This document shows positions 1 to 13,300 of a stretch of 64,000 nucleotides of DNA, piece after piece. Made by a program: the position numbers and the translations under genes. Under the pieces are notes generated by a model that was not told the origin of the DNA, ran no database searches, and saw nothing but the letters and a program-made list of their open reading frames with translations. Source of the DNA: Tubulanus polymorphus. Lineage: Eukaryota; Nemertea; Palaeonemertea; Tubulaniformes; Tubulanidae. The stretch is from contig NC_134027.1 in assembly GCF_964204645.1 (NCBI RefSeq), positions 8,670,485-8,734,484 of the forward strand, read 5' to 3'. The stretch's first letter is position 1. Each line of letters begins with the position of its first letter.

Positions 1-3000
1 GGGTTATCAATTTCTTACTCAAATCGAACCTAAAATGTGTCTTGAGTTGTTTATACTGTAAAATATCCATCTTTAGATTGAAAAAGGTTGTTTTGCTTGG
101 CAGGTCAATACTCCGAGTAAGAAGATGGCGTATTGGGAATACAATTTGACGGACGCCAATTCACACAGCCTGCACAGGAAATAAGTTTCTTTATCGGGCA
201 TGATATATGTAATTGGAAAACGAAAGGTAATTCTACTTATGTTGTCGATATAATCAGGCTCTTAAGACTTTGTCCCCGGATAAAAAGGGATTCACTCGGT
301 GGCATCAATTCACCGATCAATTCTCGCCTATTAACACGCACGCTATAGATCGGGTGTTCAGTTTTGATCGGCTAGAAACATGGCCGCGGCAAATTTCGGA
401 ATTACGCACGAAAATCCCTGGGCTTTCTGATAATTAGCGAGGAACCGACTGCGATCAAAACCAGCGGCGGCGCGCGACGCGAATATCGGTGACATCGATT
501 TTGATATATCGTACATAATACGGCGGGAACGTTGCCCTGAGAACGCGCTGGGGAAGTCGGGATTAGTAAGCTCAACCACTCGACGAATAATTAATGACGA
601 CCGCCAATTCTCTATCTCGACGTCAAACTCGGTCTTTCCCAGAGAGATGCGCATCATATTCTCGTAGTTTCGGACGCGATTCATATACGGCCGCGAGCGG
701 TTAGGTATATAAGATCTTAGATAATAGCAGCCGATCTCTGCAGCAGTCCAATTATCGAAATCCTCAACGAACGCGTACGTCGAATACGTTCAAATATGAG
801 AGTTCATATGAGTTAGATGTACAATGGAGATTGGTAATATACATATAACATATATACTTATATGTTGATGCCCCGATCAAGGCAAAGTTACCAAACAAGC
901 AAACTCGTATTCAGATTCTTTGTCAGCGTTACAAAGCAATGGCGGAATATGACAATGGCCACTCGCCTTATATTTTCTAATCAAATCTTGTCGCTGGTAA
1001 TAATGCTCGGAGCTCGGAGCTAGGACCCGTGCGAACAAAACAACTGGCGAACTTTACTTTCGACTCGTCAACCAACTCGGGTATAGTATCGTAATCGTAA
1101 CGAAAGTAAGTATTTATACAAGGCAGCAGCAGCAGCAGCCACGATACAGCCTTGGACGACGCAGTGTCACGCTCATAGTTTATTGGCAAATCTGACCACG
1201 TGTAGACAGGAAGCCAAACCAGGCCCTAATCATGCTCGAGCACGTAATTCGTGAAAAGGAACAAAGATGTAAGATCGTTGGTAATGCAAATACGTTTTCG
1301 ACTGTAGACTTATGCCGTTCTTTTTTATGTAGCGACTAAATCAGTTCGTTTCGCACCGTGCAGCACAGGAAAATCAGTTTTCTAGTTACTTCAACAGCAA
1401 GTCGCCAAAGCATTAATTCCATCATCAAGGCAACATTGTCTACTACTTCTGTATGTCAAGTACTTTTTTCCACCTAGTGTCCAACCCGAAACATAGGTCG
1501 GATGATCAAACGCCATTCTTTGCCTGATATGCCGATAGCACTTCACCAAAGTAAAGCATAATGCCATTACGCTTACAGATTCTGCATTTTTCTTTACCAC
1601 CCGAGAAGACTCTAGAATATCTTGCCAGAGCAGAATACTCGAAATCGCTCTTTCGCATACAAATACTCAGGAGTCCATCCATTGAGTGTAAAATTGGAAA
1701 GTCCCCGTATAGCCTGTAAGCGGTGAGAGTCACAAAATGGAATTTGAACCTTTTTTCTATTGAACACAATGCACGTCGTTTGTGCGATCGAGATGTCGGG
1801 ATCACTTCGTCTCCTTCTCGGTTTTCACTAATTCGCATTATGGCTACCGATTCCCTGAACTAACTTTCATATCGATGAAAGCCTTATCTCGGAAGAGGAA
1901 CGAACAAGACGAGACGAGTATTGCTAAATAACAACGGATTAGTATAGGCATTCATATTGCAATGGTTCTGTTATAGCTATTGGGAGCAGAGATACAACAG
2001 GTGATCGTGTGAGGCGAGTCACGTCGGCAAACTGGAAACCTATGTCAAATAAAACCGACAGTCGCGGAAGCGTTGCGGAGAAAACCGATGACGTTCTCAA
2101 ATTCGAACACGGACATTTTGCAACAGCGCATGCGGCGAACTTCTCGAAAACATATCAATTTTTAAAGGCGAACCAGAGCGAGGAGTGCCGTCAATAGAAA
2201 TCATCCATACAATAAGATTTGTTGAATTCTGCTGTTGGCCGAATGGTTGAGAAGGACAAATAGATACGAAGCAATAGGTAAAGTTATTTCTGGGTTTGTT
2301 AATCGGTTGCAGAATTCTAACATGCTAAAGATTGTAATTTACCACTCAGTCAACGAATAAATTATATCCAAGTTAGTAAAGGGATATGATAATGTAATAT
2401 CTGACATTTTTGTTTTTAAAAGTTGATCTCCCCGTTTTCATTCATAATCCTTGATATCGAATTAGAACGTGAGCTCAGGAAGCTCGTTCTTCGTTTGAGC
2501 GTTCGGTATAGAGAACGCCGTCGTATCGCACACTGGAGCGGAAATTTATTATTTCAATCGTTTTTCGAGGATAGACCTGTGCACACACCGCCTCATAGCT
2601 GCGACACGTCGACATATCAACCGATAATGCTTGGCTCTATAGATAGCCCGTGGCGGGCGAAGAGACGAAATAATGTGCACCGCCGACGCAAAGATAGACG
2701 ATGAAGATTTTATGAGACCATATTCCTGATTTGCATACGGAGTATCCCCCACAAGGAGTTAACATAAGTGGTCGCTTTATGACCCACAAGTGCAGCCGAG
2801 CTCGTACGAGTATACCCATTGTCCAGCAGCTCCGTATCTTACGAGACATTTTGCACTGCACCCATGGTAAATCATCGAGCCATCGCTGGAATTCTTATAG
2901 GGCAATCAGTCCGGTTGAATACTCGACAATCTCTTCCATTGCGCAACAAGCCAGGCAATCGTGTTTTTCATCAATGCTCCGGAGAAGGTTCCGGGATTTA

Positions 3001-3524
3001 GAGGATATGCAAGAGAGGGAGAGAGAGGGAGGGCAGCATTCAGATACAAATTAGGATTTGTTTCAACTCATCCGAAATGCAAAGATTCGTTCGACGAATA
3101 AGTCATCCAAATTACAACTAATTTCCATCTAAACCGGAGCTTATAGAGTAAAACTGAAAACCACCGTGTAGACAGACGCTTAAAGAAACGCATCGCTTAA
3201 AATATCGTTCGTTGCTTATTCCATTTAATCTAGCGACGCAACCATAGAAAATAGCGATCCGTTAGGAAAATCAATCTTAACCAATGATGTTGAGAGTCTT
3301 TATCCCATCGCAATGTGATGCATTGCTAAGAGTTCACGGTAAACCTCGTTAACACAGTTGCGTTACACTGCAACACCTGATGCTACGAAAAAAGGGTAAA
3401 ACATGAAAAGCAATTCAACATGTGATGTAATCCTTGAAATATCTAAAAAAAAAAACTGGCGACAGAATTAATTATACAGCTTGCAGCGAGTCACAACGAA
3501 TGCCGACGGCAATTTCAAGTTCAA
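1..3524. other. No gene recognised
   Basis: Only short frames without splice or start support. A CAG-type run at 1121-1138 and a GA-rich run at 3010-3035 are the only structured parts. Confidence 0.5.
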
Positions 3525-4400
3525 TGTTCGTCTTTTTTGACAGCCTGTAAAAACCGTTACAATAATGTTTCTATATTGATAACTGCTATGCGTTATTCAA
3601 GGGGTATTGTGCGAGTCGATGCGCACTACGTCATCATTATTGGCGTTTCAAAATAAAAATAGAAAACAGCGCCGAAACTCGGAATGACAATACACGCGCT
3701 GCAGTTAAGGGGCCATTGGGTAAAAACTAGGCAAGATATCTTAAAATTTTAAAGTTCACTTGAAAGGGGGCGTTTATCTGCACAGTTCTTGAAATGTTTG
3801 GATTTTCTAGGTAAATTATTTCTGAAAATAACCAACTTCAAAGTTCATTACCCTGGATTTGTATACGCGCGACAAAGACTGACCACCAATTTTTATATCG
3901 CTCTCATGTTGCAATGTTGCAAATCTGAGAAATGCTTTTTGCATGAATGAAAACTAGAGATTCACACGGTTTGAATGCTGCTAAACTGTCAAAATCCATC
4001 TAGGGACAGATGAAATATGATTTAAAAAAATGTCCCAACAATGCGGGACAAAAGTACCCTAACAAAATGGCGGCTAGCAACTTAAAATGGTTTATTACAC
4101 AGATTATGAATTCTGCCGTTCATTTTCTAATTAGATATATTTCATAACTCCTATTTTCTATTTAACAAAATTTTCATGTCTTTTGAATCAGTGAAATTTT
4201 GGTGGATGTGCCGTTATACGTCATCAATATTTGGGCTAAACAGGTTAGACTGGTTGCCGGTCAATTCAATTCAATTAATGTCGGTATATTCAAATTCCAA
4301 ATAACTTGATTGCTTCTTGACATTATTCCATATCATTCATTTTCGGTGATAATATTAGACAACACATATTCGTGTTTTTCTTCAAAGCGTCAACAATACT
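3525..4400 (+). repeat. Dispersed repeat family A, copy 1 (interrupted)
   Basis: This copy shares with copies at 33.9 and 63.4 kb the run AACCGTTACAATAATGTTT, a TACGTCATC motif twice, TTCATAACTC, and a 3' part with TTCAATTCAATTA. About 430 bases between roughly 3665 and 4095 are an insertion, part of which is family E. No coding capacity was seen; it is a non-autonomous element of unknown class. Confidence 0.75.
3970..4080 (+). repeat. Repeat family E, copy 1, nested in family A
   Basis: This stretch (CGGTTTGAATGCTGCTAAAC through AGTACCCTAACAAAATGGCG) matches the reverse complement of 38484-38640, where it abuts a family C copy. It lies inside the interruption of family A copy 1, so it probably arrived later. 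Confidence 0.65.
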
Positions 4401-5933
4401 TCCAAGTTGGTTTTGTTGTTCTATATTTGTATAATGCATTTTGTCGACATGTTTCCGCAGACTTCCTACTCATTTCGTGACACGGCGGAGCAGAATCCTC
4501 TAGCTAATGCGGTTATCTCCGACACTTCGAGCATTCCGTCGCCTCGGATATAGATGCGATGGCCAGAGAGGCGAGAGAGAAAACAGCCGACAGCTCCAAT
4601 ACGTCATTTCCGGTTGACTGAACGGCGTTAGTTAGTTTAAGGAAGACGTTGCCGAGAATCTATCAGGTATCCGATAGGTCAGAACGATATCAAGAATTGA
4701 CAATACTTCAGAAGTGGTTATCGATAATTGTCACCTCGCAAACAGATTCTCTATCGATTAACCATTAAGTACGGCGGGCATCGGCGCAAAGACCATCCAA
4801 TTAAATCGGATCCGTAAATAGAATGTATGTAGGCCTATGTTGTATACCTATCATCACTATTGATGACGAGGGCTACATGTGTGGTCAGATTTCCAAGTAG
4901 CACGATTTTCGGTAATAAATCCCAACGACTGAAATGGATGAGGTGCGGAAGAATTGAAAGTATGATCACCAACCACATAACGCGCGTGGAATGGTATTGT
5001 ATGGTAGTATGGTATTATCAGCGGAAACCAAAACTAACGAAAAAGCAATTCAATATAATTATAACGGGTACAAAGCAAAGCTTGCCATTTGTCATAATTA
5101 AAAGGTTTTATACGGGCGATGATATCTATCGTAAAGCTGACAGGAAAGGTGCTTTAGTCAGTGATTATTCGGGTAAAATTCATCGTGATCGATTGCGCTG
5201 CTAGAAGATCAGCCACTATATAACTCAGTGCGCCCGACCGGGTGTTGTGGGAGTGTTGAGTGGAATTCAATCTTTAATGTTTCCATTTCGCGCTTTATTT
5301 TTCGCTGAAATTCGATTGCGGTTGTACGTCGACCGAGACGTTCACAAAACACGACGCGAAGTTGCGCCATGCAGATTGAAGATACCGGATGGCAATGTTT
5401 ATCTACCATCGAAGTGACTCTGTGTTTTATTGCATGATGCAAACGTGATTCGGGTTCTTTTCGAAAATATTTTCCTCGAAAACTATAATAGCGCTCACGG
5501 TTCGAATGGATAAGATCTCGAGTTTTATTTTCGACTTATGACGAACTTTTCACTTTAATGCGACGAATGAACAAATGCTGACAGAGAACTTTATCGACTG
5601 CCATCATACGCGGAAGGTTATTATGAAAAAGCAAACGATGTATTGGGCCCGTATTGGGAACGACGGTTATCAAAATACATTTTTCTTGTTGATTCAATTT
5701 GCAAAGTCAACGTGCATGCCGATATTTCACATCAATTATGAATATCCCTAGCATGCTTTTGACGTACGGGAACGTTGGGATCAATATCGTCGCATGTAAA
5801 CCTTTTCAGCATCTAATTCTATATTCCGACTAAATCCGGATTCTCAAATTTGCGAGGAATCTTCTGTTGTCGTCGTGCATCTGAAGCATTTCGCTCATTC
5901 ATCGCATAACGATTGATAAAACATTATAGAGAA
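4401..5933. other. No gene recognised
   Basis: AT-rich DNA with mildly CG-rich islands near 4480-4570. A 114-codon plus-strand frame at 4860 lacks flanking signals and has repetitive composition. Confidence 0.45.
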
Positions 5934-5990
5934 ACAGGGAGAGAGGGAGGGAGTTGATGGTAAGGGAGGGAGGGAGTTGAGGTTAAGATA
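5934..5990 (+). repeat. Purine-rich GGGA minisatellite
   Basis: Two imperfect copies of GGGAGGGAGTTGA(T/G)G(G/T)TAAG follow a GAGAGAGGGAGG run. Similar purine runs occur at 3010-3035, and a (TC)n run lies at 10157-10176. Confidence 0.75.
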
Positions 5991-6010
5991 GTGGTAAGAG
6001 GAGAGATCTT

Positions 6011-6080
6011 GCCTCCGCGGCTTGGTGGATAAAGACTTTGGCTCAAAATTGAGATGTCGTGAGTGTAAATCCTAGTGAAC
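6011..6080 (+). repeat. tRNA-derived SINE head
   Basis: The stretch resembles a decayed tRNA: an A-box-like GGCTTGGTGGATAAAG, an anticodon-arm-like GGCTCAAAATTGAG, then GTCGTGAGTGTAAATCC in place of the B box GTTCGAATCC. It cannot fold as a full tRNA and is followed by unrelated AT-rich sequence, so a SINE head is likelier than a tRNA gene. Confidence 0.45.
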
Positions 6081-7410
6081 ACATGTTATTCAGGCAGGAC
6101 ATATATAAAGTGTTTCTTGACTCATTGATCTAATAGCGAAACAGTCGTACAGTAGTATAAATCATCAGCACGTTGATGTTGTCTTCATTCGACTTAGGTC
6201 TTGATTAAAGGAGACTCTTTGGTAATCCTTCTTAGTGGTACACACTGGAATAACTAATTTTGTTGTCCGCGATTGTTGTGGTCATGTTAAGACCTAAATG
6301 AGGTTCGTACCCCAAAAAGAAAGTAAAATATCCCAGAAAAACACGTCTCATACATTGAATCAGTGGACTACAGTTATGCAGAAGATGTAGAAGAACTAAA
6401 AGAAGGGTTGAGTCAGAAAATAATATTTAGAGTCGAGTCCATGCATGAGTGCTAACGTGGTCGCAAACTCTCCGGGAAACGTGGCCTTTCTAGAATTAAT
6501 CTGTTTACCTTGCTACGCGTACTAGTGGTCGGATGGTTTGACATTACGATCAGTTCGTGTGGTGTACTCATCAGATTTATCAACGGTCGCCGTGTCTCTA
6601 ATGCTGTTAGCAGTGTATCCGTTTGAAATACTAACGGCGTGTATTATTTTGCTTGACCGCACTGCGGCTGACCGCTGCCCCGATATGATAATGTGCTCGT
6701 CGGCTGTTTCCTATTCAGTTTATACTCACGGGCCTCGTCGGAGCAAGATAAGGAATTCATATCATAACGCAAATGAAAGCCGCAACCAAGGAACCTACCA
6801 GTTTATAGAAACATTCGACTAAAGTAGACTTCTTTTCTTCGTGACAAAACAAAATCAAACATCGGTTTTGTAAACATCCGACAACTCTCTCACTCGTTCT
6901 TTCTTTTCCTTTCGATTAGACGGCTGGAGATTGCGTCTAAAAGGCCGTGTTACTGCAATAACCATCCCGCCGTATTCGTCACGACGCTCAATTGACAACC
7001 TTCTTTTGAACCCTATCAGCGAGACTTGATCGGATTGTTCATCATAGGGCTAATTACGTACGTCGTCGATTTTGAAATTGAAGACGCACAGTTAAAAACA
7101 TGATTGATCGGATCGGGCAAACGAATCACTGTTGTCTTGGGGTGCGAATATTGCCGTTCATTTTATACTCTATATCCGATGTATATATTAACCGATGCAC
7201 GACGGAATATCTCATTAGAATCCAATTATAATGGTAGCCATGAAAATGCTAATTACCCCTAAAAGCTGAGGGTATTAAAAACCAATCCTTCATTCGATAG
7301 CCTGAATCTATACTATAAAGACACAAAAAACACCACATCTACAGCTTTACCCTGGAACGTAATTCTACACTATTGATAAGACACCATATCCGTTTTGAGA
7401 CGATGGTAAA
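6081..7410. other. No gene recognised
   Basis: AT-rich sequence after the SINE head; a 94-codon plus frame ending at 6822 has no supporting signals. Confidence 0.45.
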
Positions 7411-7595
7411 ATGAGAATCCCACAATAATGACGAGAAAATAATATAGAAGTCCGAAAATGTTTCCTTGAGCTGGTAGTTTATTCATTATTCCTGACTGGT
7501 CTAGTCTACAATCGAAACGTTGAATAAAGTACCAGCTCAAGGAAACATTTTCGGACTTTATTCTTTTCTCGTCTTTATAGTGGAATTCTCGTTAT
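7411..7595. repeat. Large palindrome with retroelement-like core
   Basis: Inverted arms of about 75 bp (7411-7485 and 7521-7595) surround a 35-base loop. The inner 28 bases of each arm (7449-7476 and 7530-7557) are perfect complements. The loop reads CCTGACTGGTCTAGTCTAC then AATCGAAACGTTG. A CTGA...GAAACG core next to AATAAAGT resembles the hammerhead-like end sequences of Penelope-like elements; that link is inferred. Confidence 0.7.
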
Positions 7596-8174
7596 ATTAC
7601 ATAATTCTACAGCTTTCGATCTGCGTTATCCATCATGTATTCAGATATAAGCAAATATTCGCTGAATAGAATAACGTTTTATGGTCCCTGATAAATATTT
7701 GATAACGTAAATCTATCGTTAAACGTAATGATGAAAGAATTCGGAATTGTCCTACTTAATCAAAGAAAAAGATACGGGATAAATTCGAGAATGGATAGTA
7801 AAGCGCGCGTATTCCGAAGAAGCGGCGCAATATAGGAGTCGTAATAGGAGACGGCAATGAAACTAGAGGAGGGGCATTTGTGGTAATATGAAGATTTCTA
7901 ACGTTGTTACTACGACGTGAGTAGATTGAATTCATCGTTGTAAACAGCATTATGACAACTTCATACGAGAGAAATAATTAGACATTTAGAATGAACCAGT
8001 TGAATGCAATTGCCTTTGCAATTTAATTGCTCAGCTATTAGCTAATCCACCACAGCTACTGTGTCGTTAAGTTCGCTACAAATAGACATAATATAGATGC
8101 ATGAAATGCAACAACTGATGAATATATATATGAATATATATGCAAAATGATGCGAGGGATGCACCCTCCGATTG

Positions 8175-8400
8175 AAATGAATCGGAACCGAAATTTCCAA
8201 TTACGTTCTTCGATTTAAACAAAACATTACGTAGAATTCAACCACCGATCACTGTACTTCGATTTCCGATTTCGATTTCAAACCCTCTGTTTCGCTCCCG
8301 GTTGGTCTGGTAGGTTCGTAAGCGACACCAATTCAAAACCAAAACCAAACGAAATTTACCAATCAAATAAATAACAGGATCAATGTTTCAAGATCATAAC
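8175..8400 (+). repeat. Dispersed repeat family B, copy 1
   Basis: Shares CGGAACCGAAATTTCCAATTA, TCTGTACTTC-like and CGATTTCCGAT blocks, a GGTCTGGTAGGTT block, CAAAACCAAACG and AACAGGATCAATG-like blocks with copies at 36.7, 42.7 and 50.5 kb. No coding frame was seen. It is a non-autonomous element of about 230-270 bp. Confidence 0.75.
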
Positions 8401-10867
8401 AGAAGTTTGCTGATATAGTCATTGTTTAATATCGTCAAGTTTGAGCCGGTATCGCGTATGAAGCGGTTAATCTCCATTTACGAACCGTGCCCTAAAATCT
8501 AATGATGCCCTCTCTCGAATTGAAATCATTGAAATGAATACGGTATATCGTTAAGTAATCATCACGAATACAACGCTAATGAACTAGCATTCTCCCCGCT
8601 GGATTCATTCCCATGGAAAAGGAAACGCGAGAGAGAGAGTTCGATTTCACGCGAAATTGTCGACACTACAGATCTGAGGTTAAAATGAAATTAATTAAAA
8701 GTGAATTTAATCACGAATATGAACGCAGTCACTGGCGGCGAGAGACGCCATACTGTAAGAAAGTCACTAATAGGCGTTAATGAGAAAGGGAAATCGTGCA
8801 ACGTCGACGTTAATATCAAAGCTCGTATTTCTCATCTACGCGCAGTAATAAAAATACGTACAACAAAGACAGGCGGTTATGAATATAGCGGGCCTTGTAT
8901 GAGTTGCGAGCCGTCGTCGGCGGCTTTAAGCTGCGAGACGAATGATTCATCTGATATTTTTAGCAGTTAGTAGTGGATTAAAAGGTTTTTTTAATGACAT
9001 AAATCTCCAGTGAAGAACGTTAATTGAAATGCTGCGATGGCAGTGGTAACTGCCGTGACAGGTGATGAATCGGTATACAGTTATAGATTAGGATGATTTT
9101 TCCATGGCCGACTTAGCCGACAAGGCTGGCAAGTTAGGAACTGGCAGACAAGACAAAATTTAGATTCTTAATAAATTTTGACGTTACGATATTATAAGCA
9201 ACTTTTTTTTAATACTTTCAATAAATATCAAGTCACGGCTTGTATCCTTCTGAGCGAAGTTAGTCGTCTCAAATAAATCGTCAACTGTTGTCTTATTAGA
9301 CAGCTATGAATCAATTCTATTCTAATAGAAGTCTAGTCTGAAACAAAAAGTTACCCCGGCGAAATACATTTGTTTAAGCCACAATGGTATGAATTCGGCC
9401 TAAACGCATGGGACAGCCAATCTTTTCCGATTCCAATTATGTACTTATGTACCATAAAACAACGACTTAGTGATCAATACTTATAAAAGTGGTGGAGAGC
9501 GGCCATGATAGATTGCTGCATTCAAGGACAATAAACTAGATGATTTCAAAATCTATGGTTTGCCTGATCGTGTTATTGATAATATATTATGTAAATTTTG
9601 TACCACTAACCATAGAGAGATTATGTTGCGATTGTTTTGAAAATATCCCACCCAACTGCATTGCTGTTATAGATATCATATTCATAATTAAATCCAAGTG
9701 CTCACATATCCAACCGGTTCAAATCAAATAGTCGCATTTAAAAAAGTAGGCGCTCTCTCGGGTCATCTTTGAAGATAATTCAAAGGCTAAGTTACTACTT
9801 CTCACTATTTACATTTGAATAAAATATTGTTATACCACCCATGAATGTCAGCATTGTAACCTTGAATTTGTCAATAAAAGTTGATGTAAGCATGTAATTA
9901 TAAGAAGTCGCTTCTACGTTTTGCCCTTTGAATATACGTACGCTTCCGTCGTTTGGAATTATTTGCTTTTTGCCATATTACATGAAACCAATTACTGGCA
10001 TATTTCCCATCGTAAGATGGAAGCGCGCAAACTAGAAACATCGACACGACGCGGATTGTTTAAAAGCAGTTTCTTCGAGAGAAGATAACAGAAGTAAAAG
10101 ATACGGTGGAAGAATCAGTGTATTTTTGATGATCAACGTAGAAAATGGAAAATGCGCATCTCTCTCTCTCTCTCGGATCCGGAATGTGTCGTCTTGTCTC
10201 ACGAACCTCCAACGTGCAGGCGATTTTAAAAGACAGCAATCGTGATTTAAATTAGACCACGGTTATGACGTCACGAAAACACATAACCAAAACGCCGTTT
10301 TCCTCGAAAAAAATTAACAAATCGCGATCGAGCCCTTCAGTTGCCGAAGCTGTATTCATATCATAGGCGACGCGAGACCCGAGCCCTCGACCTTGCAGAC
10401 GGCTTTTCACGAGGTAATTGCATAAATGGGCGCCTTGAGTACATTCGGATGTAAAGAGATTCTGTTGACGCTAATGTTAAGCGGAAGTGGTGTTCATCAG
10501 TCGATACTGCCAAAGGTAATATACATCAAAAGTGAGACCCATTAATGTATGAAATCGACGACGGAACGCAAGGAATCAGGCGCGACGTCTTCGACATTCG
10601 ATCATTGGCTCCACTTTCGTTGTTCGCAGGGAGAAAAAAGCCTTTCCACCTGCATTTTCGCACCGAGACTCGCGACGCCGCCATCACGATATCTGGTTGA
10701 TTTGACTTACACTTTAAGGGGATATGTCTAGTTCGAAGACTGTTTTCAGAAATTTTATGTGTTCATATTTCGAACCATAGATAATCATAACATGAGCAAT
10801 ATGAGGTTTTTCGAAGATTTTCGAGAATAGACGACGAATATAATAGAACAATCAGACTATTGATACC
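8401..10867. other. No gene recognised
   Basis: Non-coding by all visible criteria apart from a (TC)n run at 10157-10176 and a few short unsupported frames. Confidence 0.45.
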
Positions 10868-11062
10868 TTGTTTCTCATTCCTGCTGAGCTTAAAAGTTGA
10901 CCCAGCCGGCCGACCTATCTTCCCTGTACATTACTTTAAAAAAAAATCCTGATCAAGCTAACAATAACAGACCCGGCACCTATAGGAATGAACTCATTAC
11001 AAATGCGATTTACAAATAGACCAGGCCGATAAGGAGAAGGTATAATTTATAGCCTTACTGTA
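10868..11062 (+). repeat. Dispersed repeat family C, copy 1
   Basis: Blocks TGACCCAGCCGGCC, CTGATCAAGCTAACAATAAC, and GACCAGGCCGATAAGGAGAA recur at 38.3 and 59.2 kb in the same order and orientation. The ends are undefined and no coding frame was seen. Confidence 0.7.
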
Positions 11063-12120
11063 ATTTTTTCTTCTTAGATATCATGTTTCAAATTGGATTA
11101 AAGCAAATGTCCCTTTTGTCAATAATACGTGACGAAATACATATATCGAATATAGGATCGTGCGATGCTGGCCGCTATTAAGCCGTACATGGAAATAGAC
11201 GTCCTCCTTGTTCGCTTAATGCGAGGATGTTCGGCAGTGTTGGGAGAGCTAAAGAAAAGCATACGTGTTTTTGCGCGAATATGGATGTTGTGCACCAAAG
11301 AATCCACCTGCTCCGTCGAAAGAAAAACATCCTCTGAAGCTGATGTAACGTAATGATGGTGACGTTGTGACACGATATTCTGACTGAATGTTCGACGCTT
11401 CGTCGATATAGAGTGTCGACTCGGCGTATATTTAAGCGTCAATTTCATCATCGCCGCTTTGCAAATAACGACGCGTTATTAGAAGAACATAACTCACTAA
11501 TACACCGAGGGCTGCAGGATCGAGCGCGCGCGATATGAAGAAAAAAATATACTTACTGATCAATTCATCAATTTCAAATATTCAGCGGAAGTGATAAATA
11601 TGGCGAGAACATGGAAGGAACGCCGCTTTTTAACGTAATGAATATAAACGCTATGCGAGAAAACTCTGGTAATCGTGGCGAAGGACCGACTAAAATATAA
11701 ATAAAAATGAAAGCCAGTCCCTAAGGAAATCCACAGACGCCCTTTTTCTGCTACTCGCGCTCCAAAAAAACTTAACTTATTTGCGCGCGTTACTTGTGAG
11801 GAATATACCTGATAGAAGGGCCCTTGAATCAATAAGCACAACATATAAACACGTTGAACACACAAAGATCTCGACTGACTGGCGTATATTTTTGCAGGAA
11901 ACAAATATGGCGTCGCTTATGGTCTGGAATATTCGCTTTTTACGCGAATAAAAAACCGGCATCGGGAAAATATACGCGGATCTTCACAATGATGATACGA
12001 GCACCACAACAATGCGGTTATAGTATTCGAAGTTATGAAAACTATTTCGACGGCTACGAAAACAACCTCAACCAGCAGCAGCATGAGGCTGCCATGGCGC
12101 GATGCACGAATATCATATAC

Positions 12121-12385
12121 AATTCACATCAAATCAACTTTTTCACCTGACTCTTAACAAGTGCTCTTAGATTGTAGCTTTACGTTTAACCGTAATATGA
12201 ACTAGGTTCTGGAATTACGAATTTGATTAATTCCGTTGTTAGGCTTGGTTATCGTGGCGTAAATGAATTCATATCGAATCAACTTTTTCACCTAACTCTC
12301 AACAAGTGCTCTTAGATTGAAGCTTTAAGTTTAACCGTAATTGGAACTCGGTCGTGGAAATGCGAATTTGGCTCTGGATGAAACA
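12121..12385 (+). repeat. Two-copy tandem repeat, 145 bp period
   Basis: AATCAACTTTTTCACCT, ACAAGTGCTCTTAGATTG, and TTTAACCGTAAT occur in both 12121-12265 and 12266-12385. The match covers about 105 bases per copy; the rest of the first copy is not repeated. Confidence 0.8.
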
Positions 12386-12587
12386 TCAAGAATGCACTCT
12401 CCTTTTTTTTCCAATCGAATAGTCAAATATAACGGACGACTGTAAAACTCTGTCCCTTGTCCTCACCTCGTCATGTTTTCGCCCATCTCTAAAGCCTTTT
12501 CAGTTTATATTTCCTCACGTGAGCAGAGATGCTTATTCACACCAGGAAAATACAAATATACATGCGAGAATGAAATGAAACACTCAC

Positions 12588-12725
12588 CGTGGCTTTATGC
12601 ACATTTTCGCCGTCTAAGGCTTTCTGTACTTTCTGGAAATAGTCCGTATCGAGCGAAAAGCCTCTTTTTAGAACTTTGACCGGATGCCTGGGGAAGCGCC
12701 GTACCTTTCCCGATGTATCCGACAT
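12588..12725 (-). CDS. First coding exon of an unrecognised minus-strand gene
   Basis: An ATG at 12725 with A at -3, preceded in frame by a TAA, opens 46 codons that end exactly at a donor (ACG|GTGAGTG) in phase 0. The peptide starts MSDTSGKVRRFPRHPVKVLK and is basic, with no signal peptide, so a cytosolic or nuclear protein is likely. A CG-rich stretch and a second donor (AAG|GTAAGATTC at 13067) lie just upstream, which fits a 5' UTR exon and promoter. Downstream exons must lie to the left; none could be picked with confidence. It could be a separate gene or an alternative start of the gene with the exon at 20.8 kb. Confidence 0.45.
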
Positions 12726-12849
12726 GATCGTCCAGTTTAATCTCCGCGATAACAGATGTGGTTTTTATTTCAGCGATGTCGTCGTGAGTTAGTATTTGAT
12801 TTACGCTAGGGCATAATAATATTTCCGGCCGCGGATGCGTACGCGATGA

Positions 12850-13300
12850 ACTACTACTATACGTGTCGAGTCGGTTTCCACTTTCCCGCACTTGTCGTAT
12901 CGGTCGTTGTTGCGGTCAGATTCAACCGCGATAGCGACGACTACTTGCGCACAAGCGGCGTTCGCTATTTCTATCGCACCGTTGGCGTCTCCTCCCCCTC
13001 GATGTTTGCTCGTGGATTAATGACGCGACTGTGACTAACCGTATGCCCGATTTCGTAGAATCTTACCTTCTTATCGATGTCGCCGCGAACGACTGCCGTG
13101 TGTACGAACGTGCGCTCGGTTGTGCGTGAACGCTTTTCGGACGGCGAATCTGTTCGCGCAGTTGTCGTCGTCGTCGATCGGTTTCGGAAAACAAGAGCAA
13201 ATATTTAAATCACGCAAAAACGCAGCCGTCGAACAAATGCCGTCGACGCTAGTTTGATATCCGCAATTTGTCAAAGAAAATCACGCAATCAGAAACGGTC
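12850..13300 (-). promoter_or_regulatory. CG-rich putative promoter / 5' UTR of the 12.6 kb gene
   Basis: This stretch is unusually rich in CG dinucleotides against AT-rich surroundings. It contains a good minus-strand splice donor at 13067, with no convincing coding frame before it. The simplest reading is a transcription start near 13.1-13.3 kb followed by an untranslated first exon. No TATA box or transcription start is directly visible. Confidence 0.35.

Noticed and set aside
11119-11451. Minus-strand frame with a TTTCTTTAG acceptor as second exon of the 12.6 kb gene
   Set aside because: The phase does not fit the phase 0 donor at 12587, and the other frame hits a stop quickly.
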